Shown one piece after another: positions 1-7,977 of a DNA stretch of 64,000 bases. Under the pieces are notes generated by a model. That model worked only from the letters and a program-made list of their open reading frames with translations. It did not search any database and had not been told where the DNA came from. The translations under genes were made by a program, and so were the position numbers. The stretch is from Gallalistipes aquisgranensis (GTDB lineage: Bacteria > Bacteroidota > Bacteroidia > Bacteroidales > Rikenellaceae), in NCBI RefSeq assembly GCF_014982715.1, contig NZ_JADCJY010000002.1, forward strand, positions 603,201 through 667,200, given 5' to 3'. Position 1 is the stretch's first letter, and the number at the start of each line of letters is the position of its first letter.

Positions 1-735
1 TCGTTCTACGTCCTGCCGTTTCTGTTCTTCGATACGAAGCAGTTCGTCGATGTTATCCTGCAAATTCTTCTGCCCGGCTATGGCATTGCGGTAAAACTCT
101 TGCGTAGAGATATGACGGGCGACCGATCCGTCAATTCCACGTTCCAGCCCATAATCTGCCATCGCTTCGGCATAGGTGTCCTGATAGGATTTCAGTTTCA
201 TCCGTGTCATCACGTCATCAGCGCAGAGCCGTGCGGCATTCGGATTTTTCTTTCTGTATTTCTTTTTGCCGGGTTTATCGGAGATTCTTTGCTCTTTGAC
301 TTTGCGACGTTCGCCCGTTACGATAGGTACGACTGCCGCATGGATATGTGGCGTTGATTCATCCAAATGAAGAACAGCAGATACGACGTTATCCGCTCCG
401 AAAGTTTTGTTTAGCCAGGCAAGGTTATCGGCGCACCATGCATCGAGTCTCCCTTCGGCCTCGATACGTTTCATGTTATCGTGTGACCCGGTGAGCATAA
501 CGCGAATTACCTGGACTTGGTTTGTTCCGATCTTGCGTGTCAGGCCGGCATGTGCCAGCCGGAAATTGATCGCTTGCGTTCGATTGGTTACCCCATTCGG
601 AAACTGAACCAGTTCGCGGTTTAGATGCGTGCGTGACGGATCGGCATTCGGGGGTATTTGAGTCCGTTCGATGTGAGCTGTCATCCGCACTTCGTTTCCA
701 GGTGCTTTATCTAAATGCAATACTACATATCCCAT
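1..735 (-). CDS. MobV/Pre-family relaxase, partial (C-terminus beyond left edge)
   Basis: This is the N-terminal 245 codons of a plasmid-recombination/mobilization relaxase; the frame is open to base 1, so the gene continues outside the window. The start ATG is at 733-735 and the protein begins MGYVVLHLDKAPG. An N-terminal block HIERTQIPPNADPSRTHLN (residues 21-39) and the metal/catalytic motif HLDESTPHIH (123-132) are typical of MobV enzymes, which nick oriT and stay bound to the 5' end during conjugal mobilization. A charged helical stretch begins near residue 225, where MobV proteins usually enter a coiled coil. The hairpin-rich segment just upstream (781-919) is a good candidate for its oriT. 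Family confidence is high; the transfer range is unknown. Confidence 0.93.
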   Translation of the reverse strand, partial: MGYVVLHLDKAPGNEVRMTAHIERTQIPPNADPSRTHLNRELVQFPNGVTNRTQAINFRLAHAGLTRKIGTNQVQVIRVMLTGSHDNMKRIEAEGRLDAWCADNLAWLNKTFGADNVVSAVLHLDESTPHIHAAVVPIVTGERRKVKEQRISDKPGKKKYRKKNPNAARLCADDVMTRMKLKSYQDTYAEAMADYGLERGIDGSVARHISTQEFYRNAIAGQKNLQDNIDELLRIEEQKRQDVER

Positions 736-780
736 AAGTATATTTTTGTTTGTGTGCTGGATGATTGGATGGGTTGGTTT

Positions 781-919
781 CGGACGCTTTCCGCGTCCGG
801 CGGTCGTTTCGACCGCAGAATGGGGTGTCCAGCGGGGTTTTCCCTGCTGGCCTATTGGGGCTTTTCCCGCGTCGTTGGCGATGCGAAATGGAAAAGCCCT
901 AATAGGCTATGGCTTTTCC
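781..919. other. Candidate oriT: four consecutive inverted repeats between relaxase and primase genes
   Basis: Four hairpins follow one another. CGGACGC 781-787 pairs with 793-799. GCGGTCG 800-806 pairs with 810-816. CCAGCGGGG 829-837 pairs with 842-850 through one G-T pair. A long imperfect repeat has arms 851-867 and 890-906 (16 of 17 positions match), followed by a further copy of GGCTTTTCC at 911-919. MobV relaxases usually act at inverted repeats immediately upstream of their own gene, which is where this lies. The nick site itself cannot be placed from sequence alone. Confidence 0.65.
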
Positions 920-951
920 GGGAGCGTAAATGCCTGGGGCGTGAAACGGGA

Positions 952-1953
952 TTAAAACTTGTGGACGGGGCGTTTCTTCTTTACTGAGGGCTGGACACAT
1001 TGCCGGGCTTCCGGAGCAGAAATATCCGCTCGTTTCGTTTTCTCCCATTGCTTTTCGTGCGCTGGAGCTGGAGAGTCGTCGATCACTTTGCAGATCGTCT
1101 TGCGTTTCTCCTGCCAGTAGTCATTCAGATCTTTGTAGTCGCGGTAGAAAACGGATTGGTCGATCACTTCGGAGGAGGGTAAGTTTTCCCCCAATCGGTC
1201 CACTGCTTTTTGTCCCGCCTCGTCGTTGTCGAGGAAGGCATGGACGACCCTGTGGCGCACAAGAAATGGAACGGCTTTTTGCAAGTTCGTCACGGAATTG
1301 AATACAACAGTGTCGATGGAGGGTGTAGGGTTGGCTTTCATCGATAGATAAGAAAGAAAGTCGATAAATCCTTCAAACACCATTGCCGTATTGCTGCCGT
1401 TATCGAGGGTGGTGATATTTTTTGGCGTGCTACTCCCTTTGAACCGGGGATTACGTAATTCCCAGCCTCCGGCGTCGTTGCGGAATCCGATAGCAAAATA
1501 CTTCTTGCCGCTGATTGTGTAGTGTACCTCGCGGCAATAAGTCCGGGCGATGGCTGGGTCTATGCCCCGGCCAGTCAGGTAGCCGAGCAATGCCGGGTGG
1601 GTCAGCTCACGGTCGGAGAGAACGACTAAACGGGATAGTGTCGGTTCTTTCAATCTTGGAAGTTCGACAAAAACAGGTGCGAGTGTGCCGATATTCCTTT
1701 CGTTCAGCCTCCGTGCGGCCTCGATATCGGAACAGTTCTCCATACGGGCTACAAGGTCTATGATACTGCCGCCTTCGCCCGTTCCGAAGTCGTGCCAGAG
1801 GTTCTTATCGTAACTGACGCTGAAGCTGGCGGTGCGTTCCTTGCGCAGCGGCGAGAGGTACATGCCCCGGTTGTCGCGTTCCCACTGAGGAAAGATGCCC
1901 CGTGTCGCAAGGTAAGTACGAATACTATGACGTTTTATTTCTTCGTAATTCAT
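952..1953 (-). CDS. Toprim-domain DNA primase of a mobile element (zinc-less CHC2-like N-terminus)
   Basis: The 333-residue protein is related to DnaG-type primases found on Bacteroidetes mobilizable elements. The N-terminal region (about 28-70) keeps the fold signature SPLRKERTASFSV and FGTGEGGSIIDLV of CHC2 primases, but the cysteines that bind zinc are replaced (FGTG instead of FGCG, and no CxxH at the front). The C-terminal half has Toprim features: EGFID (about 200) and FLDNDEAG (about 240), which provide the Glu and Asp residues that bind metal. The start at 1953 (MNYEEIKRH) is preferred over an in-frame ATG 12 codons upstream because homologues begin this way. It is transcribed with the helicase-like gene upstream and probably primes element replication. 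Confidence 0.82.
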   Translation of the reverse strand: MNYEEIKRHSIRTYLATRGIFPQWERDNRGMYLSPLRKERTASFSVSYDKNLWHDFGTGEGGSIIDLVARMENCSDIEAARRLNERNIGTLAPVFVELPRLKEPTLSRLVVLSDRELTHPALLGYLTGRGIDPAIARTYCREVHYTISGKKYFAIGFRNDAGGWELRNPRFKGSSTPKNITTLDNGSNTAMVFEGFIDFLSYLSMKANPTPSIDTVVFNSVTNLQKAVPFLVRHRVVHAFLDNDEAGQKAVDRLGENLPSSEVIDQSVFYRDYKDLNDYWQEKRKTICKVIDDSPAPAHEKQWEKTKRADISAPEARQCVQPSVKKKRPVHKF

Positions 1954-2156
1954 AATGGTGGATTTTTTGTGGTTTGGTTGTGAAACCATGTATTGATGCT
2001 GTAAAACAGAAAGTTATATAGACAACAATTCTCCAACAGCACCCTAAGCTGTTACTTTCAACGATTTTTATTTTGTTGTGGATTTGTTGTTGGATGTTAT
2101 GGGAGTGTTGATATTGATTATCAGATACTTATTTTAATAATTCGCTAAAAACAACA

Positions 2157-3341
2157 CTACAACAGTAGTTTTTCGACCAAAGAGCGGGAAATCTCAAAAT
2201 ACCGTCCTTTTCGTTTGGCAGGGAATATCTCTCCTTCAGTTCCGATATGATAAAAAGTATAGTCGCCGTTCTTTTCCGATCGTAGTTTCCAGCTATCTTT
2301 GAATATATTGCGGATTTGTACCAGGTCGGCTTTCAGGCCCGTTTCCCTTATGATGTCGAGCATATCTTTGGGACAACAGAGCAGAGTATCTTTTTCGAGC
2401 CTGTCCATGACCTCGATACAATAAGTGGCGATTTCTGTTTCAACCTTATTTGTGTTGTATTTTTTAATTTTTATCAGGGCTGGCGTTTCGAGCAGGGCAG
2501 GAGCGAACCACATACGAGATTGTTGGGAGGTCGATAATTTGCGATGAAGTAAAAAATGAAGAAAGGCGGGTATCTCCGCACGCATTTTATCTTTGAGATA
2601 AATGTCATCATGGGTGATGGTGTTTATTTTTAACACCCAGAAACGGATCTCTTCTTGAGGGATGATAATGGGGTTCTTTTCGTTATTGGAGCATAAAACG
2701 AATTTTGCGAAGAATTCGATTTCCCGTCTATCCTTGCCTTTGGCTTCGACTTTATAGTCCCCGGCGGTGGATAGGTTTTTAATCTTTTCTGTATCTTCGA
2801 TTTTGTTCAGTAGGAGTTCGTCGACCATGACCAACAGCTTATTGGCCCAATCTAGATTGAACTGGCTACGAAAATCCTCGTTGGTGTTGAAAGTTGCGTT
2901 CTTGCCGAAGATCATTTTAAGTAGACGCAAGAAAGTGGTTTTGCCGGTATTTCTTTCACCGGATACGAGTAATAGAATCGGAAGCATCTGTGTGGGACGC
3001 ATCAAAAGCAGTTGCAGATAGTCGTATCCCAGCTCGATCTGTGAACCGAAGATGTGGGTTAGAAATATCCGGATATGGGAAAATTCACCCGGCTCCGGAC
3101 GATAAGGTATCGGTTCGTAGAGGTTTAGGTATGTGCCATGTATCCGTTGGTAATTCACGTGGTCGGGGATACTGCAAAAACCGTCGTACTTTTCGATTTC
3201 CGGTAAGTTGTTTTTGCCGTAGTCCTGTCGGAGTGTTTCATAACTCCATTGTACCTTTTCTTCGATAAAATCCCCGCTGATGAGGGGGCGCCGCACGACC
3301 TTGTACAATTGTGTGCCGATGCGGATATATTTCTCTTTCAT
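2157..3341 (-). CDS. Primase-helicase family ATPase (P4/D5-like, SF3-type)
   Basis: This 394-residue ATPase carries a Walker A motif GERNTGKTT (128-136), a Walker B motif LLVMVDE (169-175) and a sensor stretch FVLCSNNEKNP after it, the layout of phage/plasmid D5-like or DUF5906 primase-helicases. Such proteins unwind element DNA and work with a primase, here encoded about 200 bp downstream. The N-terminal 100 residues show no primase catalytic motif, so this protein and the Toprim protein probably split the two activities. The C-terminal 100 residues look like a winged-helix region. The gene starts 2 bp after the stop of the upstream HTH gene, indicating co-transcription. Confidence 0.8.
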   Translation of the reverse strand: MKEKYIRIGTQLYKVVRRPLISGDFIEEKVQWSYETLRQDYGKNNLPEIEKYDGFCSIPDHVNYQRIHGTYLNLYEPIPYRPEPGEFSHIRIFLTHIFGSQIELGYDYLQLLLMRPTQMLPILLLVSGERNTGKTTFLRLLKMIFGKNATFNTNEDFRSQFNLDWANKLLVMVDELLLNKIEDTEKIKNLSTAGDYKVEAKGKDRREIEFFAKFVLCSNNEKNPIIIPQEEIRFWVLKINTITHDDIYLKDKMRAEIPAFLHFLLHRKLSTSQQSRMWFAPALLETPALIKIKKYNTNKVETEIATYCIEVMDRLEKDTLLCCPKDMLDIIRETGLKADLVQIRNIFKDSWKLRSEKNGDYTFYHIGTEGEIFPAKRKGRYFEISRSLVEKLLL

Positions 3342-3343
3342 CG

Positions 3344-3646
3344 CTATCGGTTTTTAATTGGTACGATCTGGTTTAGGGCAGCTTCGACGTCGCTGTCGCG
3401 AAATAAGACGCGTCCACCTATTTTATGGGCGCATATCTTACCGCGGTTTACCCAGTCGGTAAGTGTTACGAGCGAAATCCGCAGGCGGCGGGCTGTTTCT
3501 TGCCGTGTCAGGTACTTAGTTTCAGATTTCGGACGTGCGGGACGGAACTGTTGAAGTTCATCGCGCAGAGACTCTCGTATCATTTCGGAGAGTTGGTCAG
3601 CCGTTAGGCCGGACAAATAAATTTCCTTTGGCATAATGCAGTTCAT
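3344..3646 (-). CDS. Small helix-turn-helix protein, excisionase/MerR-like
   Basis: The 100-residue protein has a MerR/excisionase-type HTH in its second half: LTRQETARRLRISLVTLTDW, then KICAHKIGGRVLFRDSDVEAAL. This is the DNA-binding fold common to recombination directionality factors and regulators of Bacteroidetes integrative elements. It heads the HTH, helicase, primase gene set. A second in-frame ATG at 3632-3634 (MPKEIYLSG) could be the true start. The upstream region contains a cluster of TTTGTC/GACAAA boxes (3716-3811) that may be its target. Whether it acts in excision or in regulation of replication cannot be told from sequence. Confidence 0.78.
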   Translation of the reverse strand: MNCIMPKEIYLSGLTADQLSEMIRESLRDELQQFRPARPKSETKYLTRQETARRLRISLVTLTDWVNRGKICAHKIGGRVLFRDSDVEAALNQIVPIKNR

Positions 3647-3715
3647 TAAGGTTAACGCTACAAAGGAAATTGTTTCTCAAATCTTTGTAAAACAGTAAAT
3701 TGTGCTACTTGGCAA

Positions 3716-3811
3716 GGACAATTAAGGACAAAAGTTGTCATTTTGGAGACATACTTAGATCAAGGCGAAGACATTAGTCGCCTTTGTCTTGCTTTTGTCG
3801 TCTTTGTCTTG
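3716..3811. repeat. Cluster of TTTGTC/GACAAA boxes upstream of the HTH gene
   Basis: A 15-bp unit, GTCGCCTTTGTCTTG at 3777-3791, recurs with one change as GTCGTCTTTGTCTTG at 3797-3811, a 20-bp period. Further boxes in the opposite orientation (AAGGACAA twice, in about 3713-3734) and a GTTGTC near 3736 lie just upstream. AAGGCGA and TCGCCTT flank 3761-3784 as a small stem. The arrangement resembles an iteron or operator array and may bind the adjacent HTH protein or mark a replication origin. Confidence 0.45.
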
Positions 3812-3891
3812 AATGTGTAAAGTGATAAATCAGGAAAATAAAATCGGGAACAGCAAAATGCCATTCCCGCATAGAAGTTGTTATATTTACT

Positions 3892-4311
3892 TTATTTGTC
3901 TGCGTTATATGCCTGAAGTGCTGCACGAATCTCCGCCGAAGAGTAATAATGGGTGTTGTCATGGGGACAGGAAAGATTCCTGCATTTTTTCAACCATATG
4001 CTGCCGAGCCATCGATCGAGCGTAGGGCGAGTGATGCCTAACGCCTTGGCCAGTTCTTTTTTATTGAGTAATCGATCTCCTTTTATCGAGGTAAGGAATG
4101 TTTCGTTATGGTGTACCGCTAACCACCGGTCGAGATTATAGAGCGCTTTATCTACATTCTTTAATTCTTGCTCGTAACTTTCATAAGTCCAAACGTGGAT
4201 GCTCTGTGGATCGAAATTAGTAAACTCCTTCCTTGTGCGTAATTCCCCGACTAAAATGTCGAAACATTCCAGTTCGGAGGCTTTGATCTCTATTTTTCGT
4301 CGGCGCGGCAT
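3892..4311 (-). CDS. Hypothetical HTH-domain protein of the mobile element
   Basis: The 139-residue protein has a basic N-terminus (MPRRRKIEIK) and a helical middle. Its C-terminal helix-turn-helix is LLNKKELAKALGITRPTLDR (about 83-102), followed by a segment ending SSAEIRAALQAYNADK that resembles the wing of excisionase-like proteins. A CxxH pair (SCPHDNTHYY) lies between them. I do not recognise a named family beyond this. It sits between the RhuM-Fic gene and the smaller HTH gene in the same orientation, so it is probably a second DNA-binding factor for maintenance or excision of the element. Confidence 0.65.
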   Translation of the reverse strand: MPRRRKIEIKASELECFDILVGELRTRKEFTNFDPQSIHVWTYESYEQELKNVDKALYNLDRWLAVHHNETFLTSIKGDRLLNKKELAKALGITRPTLDRWLGSIWLKKCRNLSCPHDNTHYYSSAEIRAALQAYNADK

Positions 4312-4343
4312 TCTTTATTGGATTTCTTGCAGTAAAAATAAAA

Positions 4344-5318
4344 TCAATTGTTATGGTTGATAAGATTGACAACGACTTTGACCATAATATCTTTCTCTTC
4401 TGTCCGGCTTTCAGCGATCATTAGGGTAAGGGCGACCAGTGCATTGTCGCCGATTCTTTTCGTACCATCGATGTTGTAAAGAATACCGTTCTTTTCCATA
4501 AACCATAGGAACAGGAATGCGGCAATGCGCTTGTTTCCATCGCTGAATGAGTGGTTCTTTGTTACCAGATAGAGCAGCATCGCAGCTTTTTCTTCAACGC
4601 TCGGATAGAGGTCTTTGCCGTTGAAGGTCTGGTATATTGCGCCTATCGAACTTTGGAACGACTGATCTTTTTCGTGTCCGAACAGTGGACTGCCGCCGAA
4701 TTTGTTGCGTAGTTCCTCGATGGCTATTTTCGCATTCTCATAGGTCGCCTCAAATTTAGCTTCCGTAGTCGTATTGTCAATGGTGAGTTGCTGGTAATCA
4801 TATTTGTCAAGCGTGTCGAGGGCATAAGTATAATCGGTGACAACTTTCAGTAATCCGGTCGCTTCAGAATGGGTCAGGCGTTTGTGATCCATTACATTAG
4901 ACAATAGCTTGATAGTCTGTTTCAGTTCTTCGTACTGTTCCAGTTTGATCGTATCTTTAACGGCATAACCTTTTATCAGATATTCTTTCAAAACCTTATT
5001 CGCCCAAATGCGGAATTGAGTGGCATTCTTGGAATTGACACGATAACCGACGGACAAGATGGCATCCAGATTATAAAACAACATAGCGTATTTTTTCCCG
5101 TCGGCGGCAGTATGTTCCAAAATGGAACTAACTGAAGTTTCATCCAGCTCGCCTGATAGGAATATATTTTTTAGATGTTTTGTAATTGCAGGACGCTTGG
5201 TACCAAACAATTCGGCTATTTGCTTTTGGGTAAGCCAGATCGTGTCATGCCCCAATGTGACGTCAATGGCTGTTTCACCGTCTGCTGTTTGGTATAGTAT
5301 TATTTCACCTGTATCCAT
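4344..5318 (-). CDS. RhuM-like / Fic-Doc fusion protein
   Basis: This is a two-part protein of 324 residues. Residues 1-120 match the virulence-RhuM type N-terminal region (TIWLTQKQIAELFGTKRPAI, then ILSVGYRVNSKNATQFRIWA). The C-terminal part carries a complete Fic/Doc motif, HSFSDGNKR (256-264). That motif is the active centre used by Fic enzymes for AMPylation and by Doc for phosphorylation of EF-Tu. An inhibitory helix of the [ST]xxxE[GN] type is not obvious. No separate small antitoxin gene is visible next to it. On mobile elements such proteins may act as toxins, addiction modules or anti-phage factors; which applies here is not determined. Confidence 0.85.
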   Translation of the reverse strand: MDTGEIILYQTADGETAIDVTLGHDTIWLTQKQIAELFGTKRPAITKHLKNIFLSGELDETSVSSILEHTAADGKKYAMLFYNLDAILSVGYRVNSKNATQFRIWANKVLKEYLIKGYAVKDTIKLEQYEELKQTIKLLSNVMDHKRLTHSEATGLLKVVTDYTYALDTLDKYDYQQLTIDNTTTEAKFEATYENAKIAIEELRNKFGGSPLFGHEKDQSFQSSIGAIYQTFNGKDLYPSVEEKAAMLLYLVTKNHSFSDGNKRIAAFLFLWFMEKNGILYNIDGTKRIGDNALVALTLMIAESRTEEKDIMVKVVVNLINHNN

Positions 5319-5354
5319 ATGTTTATATTACATTATAGCCAAAGTTAGTATTTA

Positions 5355-6656
5355 TTATTTTCCACTGAAATAGGGGTGGTTCATCAGTTCCATAGCGGTC
5401 TGTTCTTCTGTGACTTTGATATATTTCATAAACTCTTTCTCAGTCTTATGTCCCGTGATCTTCATAATAGCAATGGTAGGGATTCCAGCCAGATACATAT
5501 TTGTCGCGCCGCTTCGCCGGGCTGTGTGGGTCTTGACCATATCGCATTTCTCAACGATATGCGTTTTCTTCTTGCCATTTTCGATGTACGAAACCTCTAT
5601 TTTTTCCGTGATACCGGCTTCTCGTGCGACTGCCTTGATGTATTTATTTACTTTTTGCTCATACGATTTGGGTAACCGGTTCTGGTATTTGTCCAAGATT
5701 GTTTGCAATTCGGGTCTGACGGGAATCACGACATGGTTGCCCGTTTTTTGTTGTTTGAGGTCGATCACTTGCTGTCCGTTCTCCAATGTACGGAGGTTTC
5801 CTTCATTGATGGTCGAATAGTCGCTGAAACGTTGTGCCGTATAGCAACCGACCAAAAAAACGTCGCGGGCAATTTCCTTGTGCTTGTCTGCGGATAGCTC
5901 AAGCGCAGCCATCGCCTTGATTTCAGATTCCGTAAGGTAGATATTTTCAACATCGGCTGTCAATACGCGAAATTTGCGGTTTTCGATCGTGCCGTTGTCG
6001 TGCAAACCCTCTTCCCTAGCCGCACGCATAATGATTTTCAACTCTTTGACATGGCGTCCAATAGTATTGATCGAATAATCTTTTGCGGTAAAATAGGCAA
6101 CGAAATCGTCATAGAATTTAAGGTCAATGTCTCCAAAGTCATATCGTTTGTGTTTTGCTTTGCAAAATTCCTCGAATTGAATAATGAAACCTTTGTAATT
6201 CTTGATTGTCGAAGCTCCGTAACGGAGTTTATGAATGTTGAGCCGTGTCCCGTCTTCTATTTCGCGCGTATAGCGGGCGATATAGTCGGTCAGCGATTCC
6301 CGACTGCGTGCATTGCGACTGCCGGATATGTTGTGTGGATGGTGAAAACTATAAATAATTTTCTCCAGCTTTGTTTTCGTCATCGCATGTTCAGGGTCTT
6401 TTGCCATTTCGCCGAAGATAAAACTACGTAGCTCAGCCAATTTTGCCGTCAGGTCACGACCTTGTTGCTCGGTGAAATCGTCGGTAAAGGAGTAGCGGCT
6501 CTTAACCGTCTGCCGCTTGTTGTCCCAGGCGTCTGTCAGCACCATATATTGGCTGTCTGCGTAGAACTGATTGCCGCGGCCAACCGTGAAGAAAATTTGG
6601 ATCTTGACCAGTTTGTTTTTCTGGGTTGAGCGGATGCGATAGCAGAAGGATGCCAT
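5355..6656 (-). CDS. Tyrosine-type site-specific integrase
   Basis: This 433-residue recombinase is of the Bacteroidetes type, with an N-terminal arm-binding domain (1-110), a SAM-like core-binding domain (120-220) and a catalytic domain (235-430). Catalytic residues are visible: R276 in TAQRFSD, K304 in QKTGN, H377 and R380 in HTARRSG, H403 in TGHKT and the nucleophile Y412 in FMKYIKV. All are intact, so the enzyme is predicted to be active. The gene lies at the inner edge of the mobilization module, and a tandem repeat and a long palindrome upstream of it (6696-6895) are candidates for arm or crossover sites. Confidence 0.95.
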   Translation of the reverse strand: MASFCYRIRSTQKNKLVKIQIFFTVGRGNQFYADSQYMVLTDAWDNKRQTVKSRYSFTDDFTEQQGRDLTAKLAELRSFIFGEMAKDPEHAMTKTKLEKIIYSFHHPHNISGSRNARSRESLTDYIARYTREIEDGTRLNIHKLRYGASTIKNYKGFIIQFEEFCKAKHKRYDFGDIDLKFYDDFVAYFTAKDYSINTIGRHVKELKIIMRAAREEGLHDNGTIENRKFRVLTADVENIYLTESEIKAMAALELSADKHKEIARDVFLVGCYTAQRFSDYSTINEGNLRTLENGQQVIDLKQQKTGNHVVIPVRPELQTILDKYQNRLPKSYEQKVNKYIKAVAREAGITEKIEVSYIENGKKKTHIVEKCDMVKTHTARRSGATNMYLAGIPTIAIMKITGHKTEKEFMKYIKVTEEQTAMELMNHPYFSGK

Positions 6657-6679
6657 AGGTCAGTAGGTTTTATCTGCTG

Positions 6680-6687
6680 CAAATGTA
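6680..6687 (-). promoter_or_regulatory. Candidate -7 box for the integrase gene
   Basis: CAAATGTA on the plus strand reads TACATTTG on the minus strand, a perfect fit to the Bacteroidetes -7 consensus TAnnTTTG. It lies 24 bp upstream of the integrase start. No convincing -33 TTTG is seen at the standard spacing. A plus-strand TACATTTG at 6702-6709 faces the other way and overlaps the tandem repeat. Confidence 0.5.
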
Positions 6688-6695
6688 ATCATTTT

Positions 6696-6717
6696 TTGTC
6701 ATACATTTGTCATACAT
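6696..6717. repeat. Perfect tandem 11-bp repeat upstream of the integrase gene
   Basis: TTGTCATACAT occurs at 6696-6706 and again, directly abutting, at 6707-6717. One copy contains a -7-like box. The position about 40 bp from the integrase start suggests arm-type integrase binding sites or an autoregulatory operator, but this is inference. Confidence 0.7.
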
Positions 6718-6848
6718 CGGCCGAATTTTCGAAAACTTCCAGACCTCGCAGTTTACGAAAAATGGATGTAAAATATTGATATATAGATAAAATAAAATTA
6801 AAATCAGTAAAATTCGATTTAGATTTATGGCGTCCGCTTCAGACCTCA

Positions 6849-6895
6849 AAGAAGGCTTTTAAGTGACGCTAAATTAGCGACTTAAAAGCCTTCTT
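6849..6895. repeat. 47-bp palindrome in the integrase upstream region
   Basis: Perfect 16-bp arms (AAGAAGGCTTTTAAGT at 6849-6864 and its reverse complement at 6880-6895) flank a 15-base centre that itself contains CGCTAA/TTAGCG. The structure is almost fully self-complementary. No T-run typical of a terminator follows on either strand beyond CCTTTT. It could be a crossover or attachment region, a recombinase binding site or a bidirectional terminator. The remaining sequence of 6657-7149 shows no gene. Confidence 0.75.
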
Positions 6896-7127
6896 CCTTT
6901 TGGAGGGGCGGATATAGGGGCGCAAAATCAATCTCGTAAGTGGGAATTGGTGGAAGTTTCTCGCATTATCTTAAAATGAAAGATATGAAATCTTTTCCTT
7001 TGGAAGTTAGCTTGTCATCCAATACATGAATATATATAATAACTTAACTCGCATGAACTAAGTTAGTTGGCAGGTTGGAAACGGCAAAATAATTTAACCA
7101 AAATTCTTCTAATTCACATTATTCAAG

Positions 7128-7135
7128 TATCTTTG
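7128..7135 (+). promoter_or_regulatory. Candidate -7 box for the AT-rich cargo genes
   Basis: TATCTTTG fits the TAnnTTTG consensus and lies 14 bp before the ATG of the downstream gene. The surroundings are extremely AT-rich, so chance matches are more likely here than elsewhere in the window. Confidence 0.45.
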
Positions 7136-7149
7136 TATCATTCATATAG

Positions 7150-7728
7150 ATGTTGATTACAATGCTGAAACGAGATGATTATATTGGAATAATTGAGGAT
7201 ATTCGGAATACAGAGAAAAAATCTTTGGACGAATATATCTATAAAGTTCTTGAACCATTGCGTTCTGATAACGACCTTTTCATAGAAACTTTATATAAGG
7301 ATATTTGTTATCTTTTAAATGGAATAGACAAGGCCGGAGAAAATGATTTAGCAATCGAAAATAGCGATTTGGTCATAGAAGACGGAGACTTAAAATTGAC
7401 AGGATACCAATCTCGTCTTCATTGTCTTTCTATTTGGCTGCATTCAGAAATTTGCAGTAAATTTATCGAAGAAGATCCATTGTCGTTTTGCAAGAAGATG
7501 GAGGATTTTGAGAAGTCGTTTTTGGAAAAATCTGATTATACTCCGGAATACAAAGCCAAACTGGAAAAAATTAAAAAGAGCCTTAAACGAGAAAGACAGC
7601 AAAATCTCGGTCAAGATACTAATTTTTGGAATAAGATATTAGATACGGATAATCTCGAATTGAAACCTAATATTTGTGGGGTAGGCTTGAATCTTAACAA
7701 TCTCATAAATAAGTTCAAAAAACAATAA
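7150..7728 (+). CDS. Hypothetical protein, AT-rich cargo gene
   Basis: The 192-residue acidic, mostly helical protein (MLITMLKRDDYIGIIEDIRN) shows no family I recognise. Residues about 130-155 (KAKLEKIKKSLKRERQQ) look like a charged coiled coil, and there is no signal peptide or membrane segment. A second start four codons later (MLKRDD) is equally possible. The gene is far more AT-rich than both the mobile-element backbone and the downstream chromosome, indicating separate acquisition. It is followed 66 bp later by a short, apparently truncated gene in the same orientation, so the two may be the remnant of a cargo operon. A role in defence or regulation would be speculation. Confidence 0.6.
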   Translation: MLITMLKRDDYIGIIEDIRNTEKKSLDEYIYKVLEPLRSDNDLFIETLYKDICYLLNGIDKAGENDLAIENSDLVIEDGDLKLTGYQSRLHCLSIWLHSEICSKFIEEDPLSFCKKMEDFEKSFLEKSDYTPEYKAKLEKIKKSLKRERQQNLGQDTNFWNKILDTDNLELKPNICGVGLNLNNLINKFKKQ

Positions 7729-7794
7729 GAGTTATTTAAAAAATATTGCAATCGGCTTATTACCATTAATTCACCAAACATATCAAATTAAACT

Positions 7795-7977
7795 ATGGAC
7801 AAGCTATTATATTACCCTTACATTAATCTGCCCGAAACAAATTGGACAGTACGTGCACTATTATATTATGATGAAATAGGTTCGATAGTTCCTCAACAAT
7901 ATTTTTATGCACCAGAAGAGTATAACCCTTATATGAGGACTTTGGTAAGAGAAGAATTAGTAACCCCTATTATATGA
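7795..7977 (+). pseudogene. Truncated gene, N-terminus resembling DUF6236-type proteins
   Basis: The frame encodes 60 residues: MDKLLYYPYINLPETNWTVR, then ALLYYDEIGSIVPQQYFYAP, ending RTLVREELVTPII. The opening (YYPYI, NWxxxALLYYDxIGxIVP) resembles, from memory, the start of long uncharacterised proteins of the DUF6236 kind that are normally several hundred residues. Here the frame stops within about 30 bases of the point where composition changes from AT-rich to GC-rich. The simplest reading is a gene cut off by an element/chromosome junction. A genuine small protein cannot be excluded. Confidence 0.5.
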
